Positions 44,289 to 53,230 of a stretch of DNA of 64,000 nt are shown one piece after another. The position numbers were made by a program, and so were the translations under genes. The DNA is from Pararhizobium antarcticum (GTDB lineage Bacteria; Pseudomonadota; Alphaproteobacteria; Rhizobiales; Rhizobiaceae). The DNA is taken from positions 124,001-188,000 of the forward strand of contig NZ_LSRP01000096.1 in the NCBI RefSeq assembly GCF_001885585.1, read 5' to 3'. The notes under the pieces are model-generated. The model saw only the letters and a list, made by a program, of their open reading frames with translations. It was not told where the DNA came from and did no database searches. Each line of letters opens with the position of its first letter. Within the stretch, counting starts at the first letter, position 1.

Positions 44289-45992
44289 ATGTCTGAAGCA
44301 AACCCTACCCGCGATGATTTTGCAGCCCTGCTGCAGGAATCCTTTGCAACCCACGATCTCGCCGAAGGCTACGTTACCAAGGGTATCGTGACGGCGATCG
44401 AAAAGGATGTCGCGATTGTTGACGTCGGCCTCAAGGTCGAAGGCCGCATTGCGCTGAAGGAATTCGGCACCAAGGGCAAGGACGGAACGCTGAAGGTCGG
44501 CGACGAAGTCGAAGTCTATGTCGAGCGCATCGAAAATGCGATGGGCGAAGCCGTTCTGTCGCGCGAGAAGGCTCGCCGCGAGGAAAGCTGGATCCGTCTC
44601 GAAGTCAAGTTCGAAGCCGGCGAGCGCGTTGAAGGCGTTATCTTCAACCAGGTCAAGGGCGGCTTCACGGTCGATCTCGACGGCGCTGTTGCCTTCCTTC
44701 CGCGTTCGCAGGTCGACATTCGCCCGATCCGCGACGTCACCCCGCTGATGCACAACCCGCAGCCCTTCGAAATCCTCAAGATGGACAAGCGTCGCGGCAA
44801 CATCGTCGTTTCGCGTCGTACGGTTCTCGAAGAATCGCGTGCCGAGCAGCGTTCGGAAATCGTCCAGAACCTCGAAGAAGGCCAGGTTGTTGACGGCGTC
44901 GTCAAGAACATCACCGATTACGGTGCGTTCGTTGACCTCGGCGGCATCGACGGCCTGCTGCACGTGACCGACATGGCATGGCGCCGCGTCAACCATCCTT
45001 CGGAAATCCTGAACATTGGCCAGCAGGTCAAGGTGCAGATCATCCGCATCAACCAGGAAACCCACCGCATCTCGCTCGGCATGAAGCAGCTCGAGTCGGA
45101 TCCTTGGGATGGCATCGGTGCCAAGTACCCGGATGGCAAGAAGATCTCCGGTACCGTCACCAACATCACAGACTACGGTGCATTCGTAGAGCTGGAGCCG
45201 GGCATCGAAGGCCTGATCCACATCTCCGAAATGTCCTGGACCAAGAAGAACGTCCATCCCGGCAAGATCCTGTCCACGACACAGGATGTTGACGTGGTCG
45301 TTCTCGAAGTCGATCCGACCAAGCGCCGCATCTCGCTCGGCCTCAAGCAGACGCTCGAGAATCCGTGGCAGGCCTTCGCGCACAGCCACCCGGCTGGCAC
45401 GGAAGTTGAAGGCGAAGTCAAGAACAAGACCGAATTCGGCCTGTTCATTGGTCTCGACGGCGATGTCGACGGCATGGTTCACCTGTCGGATCTCGACTGG
45501 AACCGTCCGGGCGAACAGGTCATCGAAGAGTTCAACAAGGGCGACATGGTCAAGGCCGTCGTTCTGGATGTTGACGTCGACAAGGAGCGCATCTCGCTCG
45601 GCATCAAGCAGCTCGGCAAGGATGCGGTCGGCGACGCCGCTGCTTCCGGCGACCTGCGCAAGAATGCCGTCGTTTCCTGCGAAGTCATTGCCGTCAATGA
45701 CGGTGGCATCGAAGTGAAGCTCGTCAACCACGAAGACATCATCTCGTTCATCCGTCGCGCCGACCTGTCGCGTGACCGTGACGAGCAGCGTCCGGAGCGG
45801 TTCTCGGTTGGCCAGGTTGTTGACGCCCGCGTCACCAACTTCTCCAAGAAGGATCGCAAGGTCATGCTTTCGATCAAGGCGCTGGAAATCGCCGAAGAGA
45901 AGGAAGCCGTCGCACAGTTCGGTTCGTCCGATTCGGGCGCTTCGCTCGGCGACATCCTGGGTGCTGCCCTGAAGAGCCGCAACAACGATTGA
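44289..45992 (+). CDS. rpsA: 30S ribosomal protein S1
   Basis: A 567-aa protein with six S1 repeats that binds mRNA and initiates translation. Repeats can be followed by recurring segments such as KGIVTAIEKDVAIVDVGLKV, DGVVKNITDYGAFVDLGGID and SGTVTNITDYGAFVELEPG. Codon choice is of a highly expressed gene. ATG 44289 follows AGGAGTT; the in-frame TTG/ATT upstream is not needed. A strong terminator follows. Confidence 0.98.
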   Translation: MSEANPTRDDFAALLQESFATHDLAEGYVTKGIVTAIEKDVAIVDVGLKVEGRIALKEFGTKGKDGTLKVGDEVEVYVERIENAMGEAVLSREKARREESWIRLEVKFEAGERVEGVIFNQVKGGFTVDLDGAVAFLPRSQVDIRPIRDVTPLMHNPQPFEILKMDKRRGNIVVSRRTVLEESRAEQRSEIVQNLEEGQVVDGVVKNITDYGAFVDLGGIDGLLHVTDMAWRRVNHPSEILNIGQQVKVQIIRINQETHRISLGMKQLESDPWDGIGAKYPDGKKISGTVTNITDYGAFVELEPGIEGLIHISEMSWTKKNVHPGKILSTTQDVDVVVLEVDPTKRRISLGLKQTLENPWQAFAHSHPAGTEVEGEVKNKTEFGLFIGLDGDVDGMVHLSDLDWNRPGEQVIEEFNKGDMVKAVVLDVDVDKERISLGIKQLGKDAVGDAAASGDLRKNAVVSCEVIAVNDGGIEVKLVNHEDIISFIRRADLSRDRDEQRPERFSVGQVVDARVTNFSKKDRKVMLSIKALEIAEEKEAVAQFGSSDSGASLGDILGAALKSRNND

Positions 45993-46012
45993 TCGTTGAT
46001 CGACTGAAATGA

Positions 46013-46046
46013 AAAAGCCCGCGGGAAGCTATTCCCGCGGGCTTTT
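46013..46046. terminator. Strong bidirectional terminator after rpsA
   Basis: AAAAGCCCGCGGGAA (46013-46027) pairs perfectly with TTCCCGCGGGCTTTT (46032-46046) around a GCTA loop. T-runs on both strands make it suitable for rpsA and for the convergent gene ending at 46064. Confidence 0.9.
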
Positions 46047-46063
46047 GTTTGCCTGGAGGGTGA

Positions 46064-47986
46064 TCAGCCAAGACCACCCATGCGCATGTAGACGGCATAG
46101 GCATCCTGCGCCGTGTCGTCATCGTCCGTTGTGGCTTCAGGCTCCGATGGAGCAGCGTGCTGTTCGTCATCGTCGGCAGTGGCGGGATCCTCGTCCTGTT
46201 CCTCTCCGTCGGTCGCTTCGCCGTCGTCCGATACCTGTTCCTCTTCCATCTGTTCGGCAAACAGCGCGTTGTCGATTTTTGCTGGCAGATAGGGGATGAT
46301 GGCAAAGGGAATGGCGTCGCGCCCGGCCATGCCTTCGACAAGACGGTTGTGCAGCAAGGGGTCACGCAGCGCGTCGTCCGGCTTTGCCAGGGATGCCCAG
46401 GCCGGTCGGGTTTCGCTTCCGTCTTCGGTGCCGGCATCGGCCAGCGTCACCCAGCTGTCGATTTCGTCGGAAAGTTCCGCCGTCCAGCCGGCCGTGCTTT
46501 CGATGGCCGCGGCATCCAGCATGGTCTCAAGCCCCGGCATATCATGCAATGGAATGCCTGCAGCCAATCCGGCAGAAGCGCTGGTCATCATCTGGCGCGG
46601 CAATGCTGTGGTCTCCCACTGAGCCCCATCGGGGAATGGCAGCGTGTTCTGGACCAGTCCTTTGAGGGTTTCGGCGAGAATGCGCGCCGGCTTTTCAGCG
46701 GGCCGATCCACAGAGGGCGAGAGATTTTTCGCCCTCTGTGGATCGCCGGTTTGGTTGTCGGAACCTTCATCGCCGGTGGAATGCCCGTCCGGTTGCACGC
46801 GTCGAACCTGCTCCTCATTGCCCTTTGACGGTATCCGCGCGTCTGCTTCGTCGGGCATGGCCGTCGCCTCGCTGCGCTGGCCGGATATCGTGGCAGATGG
46901 CTTTTCGTCGCGTGTTTCTGTCGCCTGCTGCTCCGCCGTTGTTGCCTGGTTTTCGCCGTCGTCTTTGGATGCGACCGTCGGCCCCGCTTCGATGTCTATG
47001 TCAATGTCGGGTTGCAGGCCTGCCTCGGCTTCGGCGCTGGTGGCATGGCCAGCGTCCGGTGATGCTTCCTCGCCGGGTTGCGCTGCAAACGTCATCTCGA
47101 CCTGTGGGTCAATCTCGCCCTGTGCAATCGCGGAAACGAGCGAAAGGGCCTCAGGGTCTGCGGCGAGGAAGGCGGCAGCGGCGCGCAGTTGCGGTATCGC
47201 GTCCGTTGTCGTTGCCGGTCTTGGTGCCGCCAAAGTGGCGGTCTGCTGCGTCAGTCCTGTCCTGGGAGCATTGTCGCGCGGCCGCCTGGACGGTGCTGAA
47301 GCTTCGGTCTCGCTCTTGCCGTCATCCGTGTCCGCAGCCTGTGCTGAACCAGCCTGTTCCGTTTCGGCACCGAAGGTTTCGCGCAGAACGGCCTGCAGCA
47401 GGGCTGCTTCCACCGGCGCGCCGAACATCCGAGGTGCGGAGCCGGCCGTCAGGGTTGCCAGATGCTGCGCCGGCAGCGCAGGCTGGGGCAGGGGCGAGCG
47501 AGCCTGTTGCGCGATGTCGGTGCGGGCGGGATTTGTGAGGACGACGGAAGTCTGAAACTGTGCCCGCAGGCTGCCGGCATCCAGGCGCGCCGGATGGTTC
47601 AGGGCTTGCGCCAGAACCCGAACCTGGAGCGCAAGGGTCCGCTGGCCAAGCTGTTTTTCCAGAACAGCCCGGGCCTCGGGAGGCAGTTTTTCGAGAAAAC
47701 CGGCAAGCCGCTGGCCGAAATCATGCGTCGTTTCCTGCGGCAGGGGCGGGAATTTCAGGATACGCGCCAGCGTCTCCATCAGCTTGACCAGCGCTTCCCG
47801 CGGAAGAACCTCGCTGCCGTTCAGATGGCGGCCAAGCGTCTCGAGAATCTTGAGAATGGCATCCGCGCGGGGGCCGGAGATGGAGTGCGCGAGGGCATTC
47901 AGGCTGTGCCGGGGCTGGCTTGCCTCTTGCGGGATCGCCTGTGCCGTCTGGGCCGGCACGCGGGCTGTGAGAATGGGCATCAGCAT
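46064..47986 (-). CDS. Large acidic, Ala/Pro/Glu-rich protein of unknown function
   Basis: A 640-aa protein. Residues about 40-130 are predicted helical and contain LARILKFPPLPQETTHDFGQ (73-92), a motif shared with the protein at 59184; residues 200-430 are low-complexity and acidic; the C-terminus is very acidic (EEEQVSDDGEATDGEEQDED) and ends in AVYMRMGGLG. The general design recalls hook-length or scaffold proteins but I do not recognise a family. AAGGAG before the ATG at 47986 decides the start; the frame is open back to 48100. Confidence 0.8.
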   Translation of the reverse strand: MLMPILTARVPAQTAQAIPQEASQPRHSLNALAHSISGPRADAILKILETLGRHLNGSEVLPREALVKLMETLARILKFPPLPQETTHDFGQRLAGFLEKLPPEARAVLEKQLGQRTLALQVRVLAQALNHPARLDAGSLRAQFQTSVVLTNPARTDIAQQARSPLPQPALPAQHLATLTAGSAPRMFGAPVEAALLQAVLRETFGAETEQAGSAQAADTDDGKSETEASAPSRRPRDNAPRTGLTQQTATLAAPRPATTTDAIPQLRAAAAFLAADPEALSLVSAIAQGEIDPQVEMTFAAQPGEEASPDAGHATSAEAEAGLQPDIDIDIEAGPTVASKDDGENQATTAEQQATETRDEKPSATISGQRSEATAMPDEADARIPSKGNEEQVRRVQPDGHSTGDEGSDNQTGDPQRAKNLSPSVDRPAEKPARILAETLKGLVQNTLPFPDGAQWETTALPRQMMTSASAGLAAGIPLHDMPGLETMLDAAAIESTAGWTAELSDEIDSWVTLADAGTEDGSETRPAWASLAKPDDALRDPLLHNRLVEGMAGRDAIPFAIIPYLPAKIDNALFAEQMEEEQVSDDGEATDGEEQDEDPATADDDEQHAAPSEPEATTDDDDTAQDAYAVYMRMGGLG

Positions 47987-48334
47987 CGCAATCTCCTTCA
48001 GCTCATCCGTCGAGGGTCCCGCCGGGATCGGCTGTTGCCAGCCAGGTTCAAAGATCGTCCTGCGACCCGACACGCGGGAAAGCGGACGTAGAACTGCCAT
48101 GTCGGTGAATGGGGCGCTTCATGCGCTGCCCGGCGGCATCGGTGCCGGACCAGACTGCGTGTCGCACGGACGCAGTCAGCGGACGCGCGTGATTGTCATA
48201 AGACTAGCGTGAAATGATTGACGGAATATTAACCATGGACGGGAATTCTTTGCGGCTTTATGGGTCACGGCTGGTGGCGTACATCTGATCTCGGCTGCAA
48301 TGCTTCGGACTGTATTGCCTTCGGGAGAAATGTG
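47987..48334. other. Divergent region before nicotinamide phosphoribosyltransferase
   Basis: 348 bp between the acidic-protein gene and the NadV-like gene. The reading frame of the former is open to 48100, with an ATG there but no ribosome site. The AT-richer stretch at about 48189-48240 probably carries promoters. No small gene is supported. Confidence 0.4.
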
Positions 48335-49717
48335 ATGAACCTGACGAACCTGATCCTGAACACTGACAGCTACAAGTTCAGCCACTTCCTGCAATACCCG
48401 CCTGATACCAGAGGGATTTCCGCCTATATCGAGGCCCGCGGGCAGGCCGATCAGCCGGACGTCGTGTTCTTCGGACTTCAGATGTTCCTCAAGGCGTATC
48501 TGTCCCGACCGCTGACCATGGCGGATGTCGACGAGGCCGAGCCGATCGTTCTTGCCCACGGGCTGCCGTTCAACCGGGCCGGCTGGGAACGCATCGTCAC
48601 TGTGTTTGGCGGGCTGCTTCCGCTCGACATACAGGCCCTGCCGGAGGGCACGCTGGTGCGCCGCGGTGTGCCCATGGTGCAGGTGGTCAACACCGACCCG
48701 CAATCCGCCTGGCTGACCACGTTTGTCGAGACGGCCCTTTTGCGCGCGGTCTGGTATCCATCGTCGGTCGCCAGCAATGTCCGCAAGATCAAGCAGATCA
48801 TCCGTCCGTTTCTCGAAAAGACCTGCGACCATCCCGAAGCGTCACTGCCCTTCCGCCTTCATGATTTCGGTGCCCGTGGCGCAGGCTCGCTGGAGCAGGC
48901 AGGGCTTGGTGGCGCTGCCCATCTCGTGCATTTCATGGGTACGGACACGATGACGGGCGTGCTTTATGCGCGCCGCTATTATGGTGCGAAGATGGCTGGA
49001 TTCTCGATCCCTGCCTCGGAACATTCGACCATGACCGCCTGGGGCATCGAGCGCGAGCCGGAAGCCTATGGCCACATGATCGACAACTTCGCCAAAGGCG
49101 GCACGTTTGCGGTGGTGTCCGACAGCTATGACATTGACTATGCCGTCTCGGAGATCTGGGGCAAGCAGCTGCGCGAAAAGCTCAAGGCAAGCGGCGGCAC
49201 CGTGATCATCCGTCCGGACAGCGGCGATCCGATCGAAACGCCGGTCCATGTCATCAAGCAGCTCGACTATCAATTCGGTTCGAAGCTCAATGCCAAGGGC
49301 TATAAGGTCCTCCATCCCAGCGTTCGCGTCATTCAGGGCGATGGTATCTCGACCTCCGATATCAGCCTCATCCTTGGCCGCATGGAGGCCTTCGGCCTTT
49401 CCGCCGAGAACATCGCCTTCGGCATGGGATCGGCGCTGCTGCAAAAGGTCAACCGCGATACCTATTCCTTCGCGATGAAGGCCAATGCCCGGCGGGATGA
49501 CACAGGCACCTGGCACGACGTCTACAAGCGCCCGGCGACCATGAACCTCAAGGCCTCCAAGGCTGGCCGCCAGGCGGTGGTCAAGGGGCTTTCCGGACTG
49601 GAGGCTGCACGGCTCGACGACCTTGGCGACCGGCGCAACTACCTGGCCACAGTCTGGAAAGATGGTGTGCTCCTGAAGGACCTGACCTTCGACGACATTC
49701 GCCTCCGCGCCCTTTAA
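48335..49717 (+). CDS. Nicotinamide phosphoribosyltransferase (NadV type)
   Basis: A 460-aa enzyme joining nicotinamide and PRPP to give NMN in NAD salvage. It resembles human NAMPT and bacterial NadV: N-terminal LILNTDSYKFSHFLQYPP, then LHDFGARGAGSLEQAGLGG, GFSIPASEHSTMTAWG and VIIRPDSGDPIETP with the phosphoribosyl-binding Asp. GGGAGAAA precedes the ATG at 48335. There is no other NAD gene next to it. Confidence 0.93.
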   Translation: MNLTNLILNTDSYKFSHFLQYPPDTRGISAYIEARGQADQPDVVFFGLQMFLKAYLSRPLTMADVDEAEPIVLAHGLPFNRAGWERIVTVFGGLLPLDIQALPEGTLVRRGVPMVQVVNTDPQSAWLTTFVETALLRAVWYPSSVASNVRKIKQIIRPFLEKTCDHPEASLPFRLHDFGARGAGSLEQAGLGGAAHLVHFMGTDTMTGVLYARRYYGAKMAGFSIPASEHSTMTAWGIEREPEAYGHMIDNFAKGGTFAVVSDSYDIDYAVSEIWGKQLREKLKASGGTVIIRPDSGDPIETPVHVIKQLDYQFGSKLNAKGYKVLHPSVRVIQGDGISTSDISLILGRMEAFGLSAENIAFGMGSALLQKVNRDTYSFAMKANARRDDTGTWHDVYKRPATMNLKASKAGRQAVVKGLSGLEAARLDDLGDRRNYLATVWKDGVLLKDLTFDDIRLRAL

Positions 49718-50189
49718 CACCAGGGCGCGCCTCCGGCCGGGGCAACCCGCGTGTTGACCATCAAGACCCGTTGCACATTCTGCCGGCGCGCATGACGCTG
49801 CGGCAAACCTAGCCGGCTGGCCTGATCGCCCGGTGGACGATGTCGTGTGTCGCCGGGGTCGCGGATACCAGCCGTCTCGGCTGCGACCCGCGAGCAGAGT
49901 GCTGTCCAGCCTTCGCGTCGGTTCATCCCTTACATCGCTGTTTTCGCTCATAAATCACCCCGACACGGACATGCGCGCCCAGTGCTTTCGGCTGCCTCGG
50001 CTCTGCCTTCTCGCCCAGCAAGGTCTGCTTTCCACAGTAGCCCGCTTGACTTTCGAACTGGTTCGTACATTTTAACGACAGTCGATTTGCCGAGGAGGGC
50101 GCATCGACTGGCGGATGGCTGCGATGCAACAGCATGGCCATGCGCCGGCAGACGCAACAGCCGAAGCCCAACCCGCTGGAGGAGACCGG
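49718..50189. other. Intergenic region before the TRAP transporter operon
   Basis: 472 bp without a supported gene; no frame shows homology I recognise. Its right part carries a promoter with an inverted repeat in the spacer (annotated at 50046-50074). No regulator gene is present. Confidence 0.5.
50046..50074 (+). promoter_or_regulatory. Candidate promoter/operator of the TRAP-quinate operon
   Basis: TTGACT (50046-50051), a 17-bp spacer and ATTTTA (50069-50074). The spacer carries a perfect inverted repeat CGAAC-TG-GTTCG (50054-50065), placed where a repressor would block RNA polymerase. The first gene starts 116 bp downstream. Confidence 0.45.
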
Positions 50190-50768
50190 ATGACGCGGAT
50201 CATCGATTTCTATTTTTTCGCCCTGAAGGTGATGATTGCGCTTTTGCTCGCTGGCATGGTTGTGCTGGTCTTCGGCAATGTCGTGCTGCGCTATGCCTTC
50301 AACCAGGGCATCACCGCCTCGGAAGAACTGTCGCGCATCTTCTTTGTCTGGCTGACCTTTCTGGGGGCTGTGGTGGCGATGCGCGAGCATGGCCATCTCG
50401 GTATCGATTCGCTGGTGAAGCGCCTGCCGAAGAGCGTCGCCAGGGCCGCCGTTCTGGCAGGCTACGGTCTGATGCTCTTTGCCACCTGGCTGCTGATCAG
50501 TGGCAGCTGGACACAGATGCTGATCAATCTGGGAACGACCATGCCGGCGACCGGCCTGTCCATGGGTCTTCTTTACGCAGCCGGGATCGCCTTCGGTGTT
50601 CCGACCTTCCTGATCATCCTCGCGGATGCCTTCGCCGTGATCACGGGCCGCGTCGATGTCACGACGGCCGAATTTGTTCGCGATAGCGAGGAACAGGCCA
50701 GCCATCCGGGCAGCCCGGCACTATCGACGACACCCGTTGTGACGACACACCATGAGCGCAAGGTCTGA
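50190..50768 (+). CDS. TRAP transporter small membrane subunit (DctQ type)
   Basis: A 192-aa protein with four hydrophobic helices, the DctQ fold. The segments VFGNVVLRYAFNQGITASEE and FFVWLTFLGAVVAMREHGHL are the family signature. It forms the membrane complex with DctM to import an organic acid by ion gradient. GGAGGAGA precedes the ATG at 50190. The 3' end overlaps the reading frame ahead of DctM by a few bases. Confidence 0.93.
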   Translation: MTRIIDFYFFALKVMIALLLAGMVVLVFGNVVLRYAFNQGITASEELSRIFFVWLTFLGAVVAMREHGHLGIDSLVKRLPKSVARAAVLAGYGLMLFATWLLISGSWTQMLINLGTTMPATGLSMGLLYAAGIAFGVPTFLIILADAFAVITGRVDVTTAEFVRDSEEQASHPGSPALSTTPVVTTHHERKV

Positions 50769-50778
50769 GGAAAAAACA

Positions 50779-52059
50779 ATGACGTTGACGATTTTCCTCG
50801 GTGCATTGCTCGGTCCCATGGCGCTCGGCGTCCCGATCGCCTTCGCCCTGATCCTGAGCGGTATCGCTTTGATGCTGTTCATGGGGCTTTTCGACGCACA
50901 GATCGTGGCGCAGAACGTGCTCAACGGCGCCGACAGTTTTCCCTTGATGGCCGTGCCCTTCTTCATGCTGGCCGGCGAAGTGATGAACACCGGCGGCCTG
51001 TCGCGACGCATCATCAATCTTGCCATGGTCATGGTGGGCCATGTTCGCGGCGGTCTTGGCTTCGTTGCGATCTTTGCAGCCTGCATCATGGCCAGCCTGT
51101 CCGGCTCTGCCGTGGCGGATGCAGCCGCGCTCGGTGCGCTGCTTTTGCCGATGATGCTGAAATCAGGGCATGATCCGGCGCGCGCCGGTGGCCTCATCGC
51201 CTCCGCATCGATCATCGGCCCGATCATCCCGCCCTCCATCGGTTTCATCCTGTATGGGGTTGTGGGCGGTGTTTCCATCACCAAGCTGTTTCTGGCGGGC
51301 ATCGTACCCGGCCTGATGATTGGCATGGCCCTCTGCCTCACCTGGCTTCTCGTGGCCCGCAAGGAAAAGCTGGTGCTTCCACCGCGCGAGAGCGGCGCCG
51401 TGCGCCTCAAGGCCCTCAAGGAGAGTCTCTGGGCGCTGATGCTGCCGGTCATCATCCTGGTCGGCCTGAAATTCGGCGTCTTCACGCCGACGGAAGCGGG
51501 CGTTGTTGCTGCCGTCTATTCGCTTTTCGTCGCCATGGTCGTCTATCGCGAATTGCCGGTCTCAAGGCTTTTCGAGGTGTTCGTCGCGGCCGCGAAAATC
51601 ACCGCCGTGGTGATGTTCCTTGTTGCCTGTGCGTCCGTCTCCGCCTGGCTGATCACCGTGGCCGACGTGCCGGGCGCGCTCGTCGACCTGATCGAACCGC
51701 TGATGGACAACCAGACGCTGCTTCTGCTTGCCATCATGGCGATCGTCATTGTCGTTGGCACGGCCATGGACATGACGCCGACCATCCTGATCATGACGCC
51801 TGTGCTGATGCCGGTCATCAAGCAGGCTGGCATCGATCCGGTCTATTTCGGCGTGCTCTTCATTATCAACAATTCGATTGGATTGATCACACCGCCTGTC
51901 GGCACCGTGCTGAACGTCATCTGCGGTGTCTCGAAGCTATCCCTGGGCGATCTGACGAAGGGTGTGATGCCCTTCCTGATCGCCGAAGTGATCGTTCTTT
52001 TTCTGCTTGTTCTGTTTCCGCAACTGGTGACCGCACCTGCGGCCTTTTTCGGACATTGA
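50779..52059 (+). CDS. TRAP transporter large permease subunit (DctM type)
   Basis: A 426-aa polytopic permease with about twelve hydrophobic helices. Family motifs include FPLMAVPFFMLAGEVMNTGG, CIMASLSGSAVADAAALGAL, IIPPSIGFILYG and TPTILIMTPVLMPV. It carries the substrate with Na+ or H+ together with the small subunit. It starts at the ATG 50779 after GAGGAAAA, eleven bases after DctQ. Confidence 0.95.
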   Translation: MTLTIFLGALLGPMALGVPIAFALILSGIALMLFMGLFDAQIVAQNVLNGADSFPLMAVPFFMLAGEVMNTGGLSRRIINLAMVMVGHVRGGLGFVAIFAACIMASLSGSAVADAAALGALLLPMMLKSGHDPARAGGLIASASIIGPIIPPSIGFILYGVVGGVSITKLFLAGIVPGLMIGMALCLTWLLVARKEKLVLPPRESGAVRLKALKESLWALMLPVIILVGLKFGVFTPTEAGVVAAVYSLFVAMVVYRELPVSRLFEVFVAAAKITAVVMFLVACASVSAWLITVADVPGALVDLIEPLMDNQTLLLLAIMAIVIVVGTAMDMTPTILIMTPVLMPVIKQAGIDPVYFGVLFIINNSIGLITPPVGTVLNVICGVSKLSLGDLTKGVMPFLIAEVIVLFLLVLFPQLVTAPAAFFGH

Positions 52060-52132
52060 ACCTGAACCGCCTCTTTCAGGGCAAGACAGCAACCGGCCGG
52101 CAGGAGAAACCGGCCCACTACGGGAGGACTAT

Positions 52133-53149
52133 ATGCTGAAAAAACTTTTAAACCTGGCGATGGGCATCGCGGTACCGATGGCGCTTCTGACGGCCGGTCC
52201 GGCATGGGCCGAAATTCGCGAGCATACGCTCAAGTTTGCCGCGGCGAACAACAAGGGCCACCCGCAGGTCACCGGCATGGAAAAATTCTCCGAGCTGGTC
52301 AAGGAAAAGAGCGGCGGCAAGATCGATGTGAAGCTGTTCCCTGGCGGCGTGCTCGGCGGCGACGTGCAGACCATTTCGGCGCTGCAGGGTGGCGTCATCG
52401 AGATGACCGTGCTGAATGCCGGCATTCTCGCCAGCAACGTCAAGCCCTTCGGTGCGGTCGACCTGCCGTTTCTTTTCAACAGCGGCGAGGAAGCCGACAA
52501 GGTCATGGACGGCGCCTTCGGCACGGGCCTGATGGATCTGCTGCCCGATACCGGCCTGGTCGGTCTTGGTTACTGGGAGCTCGGTTTCCGCAATCTCACC
52601 AACAACCGCCGTGCGGTAACCAAGCTGGAGGATATCGGCGGCCTGAAGATCCGCACGATCCAGTCGCCGATCCCGATCGAGCTGTTCAACAGCCTCGGCG
52701 CCAATGCGGTGCCGCTGCCCTATACGGAGCTTTACACGGCGCTGGAAACGGGCACTGTTGACGGCCAGGAAAATCCGGCGGCCAATATCCTGAACGCCAA
52801 GTTTTTCGAAGTGCAGAAATATATGACGGTGACCCGTCACCAGTACAATCCGCAGATCGTGCTGATCAGCAAGACATTCTGGGACGGCCTCAACGACGAG
52901 GAAAAAGCCGTGTTCCAGGCGGCGGCGAGCGAGGCACGCGACTACCAGCGCACGGTTTCGCGCGAGGCAGACGCCAAGGCGATCGAGGAGATCAAGGCAA
53001 CCGGCATGGAAGTTACCGAACTCAGCCCCGAGGAAACCCAGAAGCTGCGGGATGCCGTCAAGCCGCTGATCGAAAAGTTCAGTGCCGAAATCGGCGCGGA
53101 GACCGTCGCACAGCTGATGAAGGAACTCTCTGCCGTTCGCGGCCAGTAA
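52133..53149 (+). CDS. TRAP transporter substrate-binding protein (DctP type)
   Basis: A 338-aa periplasmic receptor. The signal peptide (LAMGIAVPMALLTAGPAWA) is followed by LKFAAANNKGHPQVTGMEKF and GGLKIRTIQSPIPIELFNSL with the conserved Arg that binds the ligand carboxylate, and ALETGTVDGQENPAANI. Because the next genes are an AroE-like dehydrogenase and a QuiC1-like dehydratase, quinate or shikimate is a plausible ligand (inference). Confidence 0.94.
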   Translation: MLKKLLNLAMGIAVPMALLTAGPAWAEIREHTLKFAAANNKGHPQVTGMEKFSELVKEKSGGKIDVKLFPGGVLGGDVQTISALQGGVIEMTVLNAGILASNVKPFGAVDLPFLFNSGEEADKVMDGAFGTGLMDLLPDTGLVGLGYWELGFRNLTNNRRAVTKLEDIGGLKIRTIQSPIPIELFNSLGANAVPLPYTELYTALETGTVDGQENPAANILNAKFFEVQKYMTVTRHQYNPQIVLISKTFWDGLNDEEKAVFQAAASEARDYQRTVSREADAKAIEEIKATGMEVTELSPEETQKLRDAVKPLIEKFSAEIGAETVAQLMKELSAVRGQ

Positions 53150-53155
53150 ATAAGC

Positions 53156-53183
53156 GGCCCGGCCCGCGAAAGCGGGCCTGGCC
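53156..53183 (+). promoter_or_regulatory. GC-rich intercistronic hairpin after the binding-protein gene
   Basis: GGCC and GGCCCGC (53156-53159, 53161-53167) pair with GCGGGCC and GGCC (53172-53178, 53180-53183) around one mismatch with a GAAA tetraloop. It lies right after the TRAP receptor stop and is followed by TTCTTCT. It may stabilise the receptor mRNA or partly terminate before the catabolic genes. Confidence 0.6.
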
Positions 53184-53230
53184 TTCTTCTGCCAGCAGAG
53201 CCGCAAGCCAGCAAGAGCATGGAAAGACAG

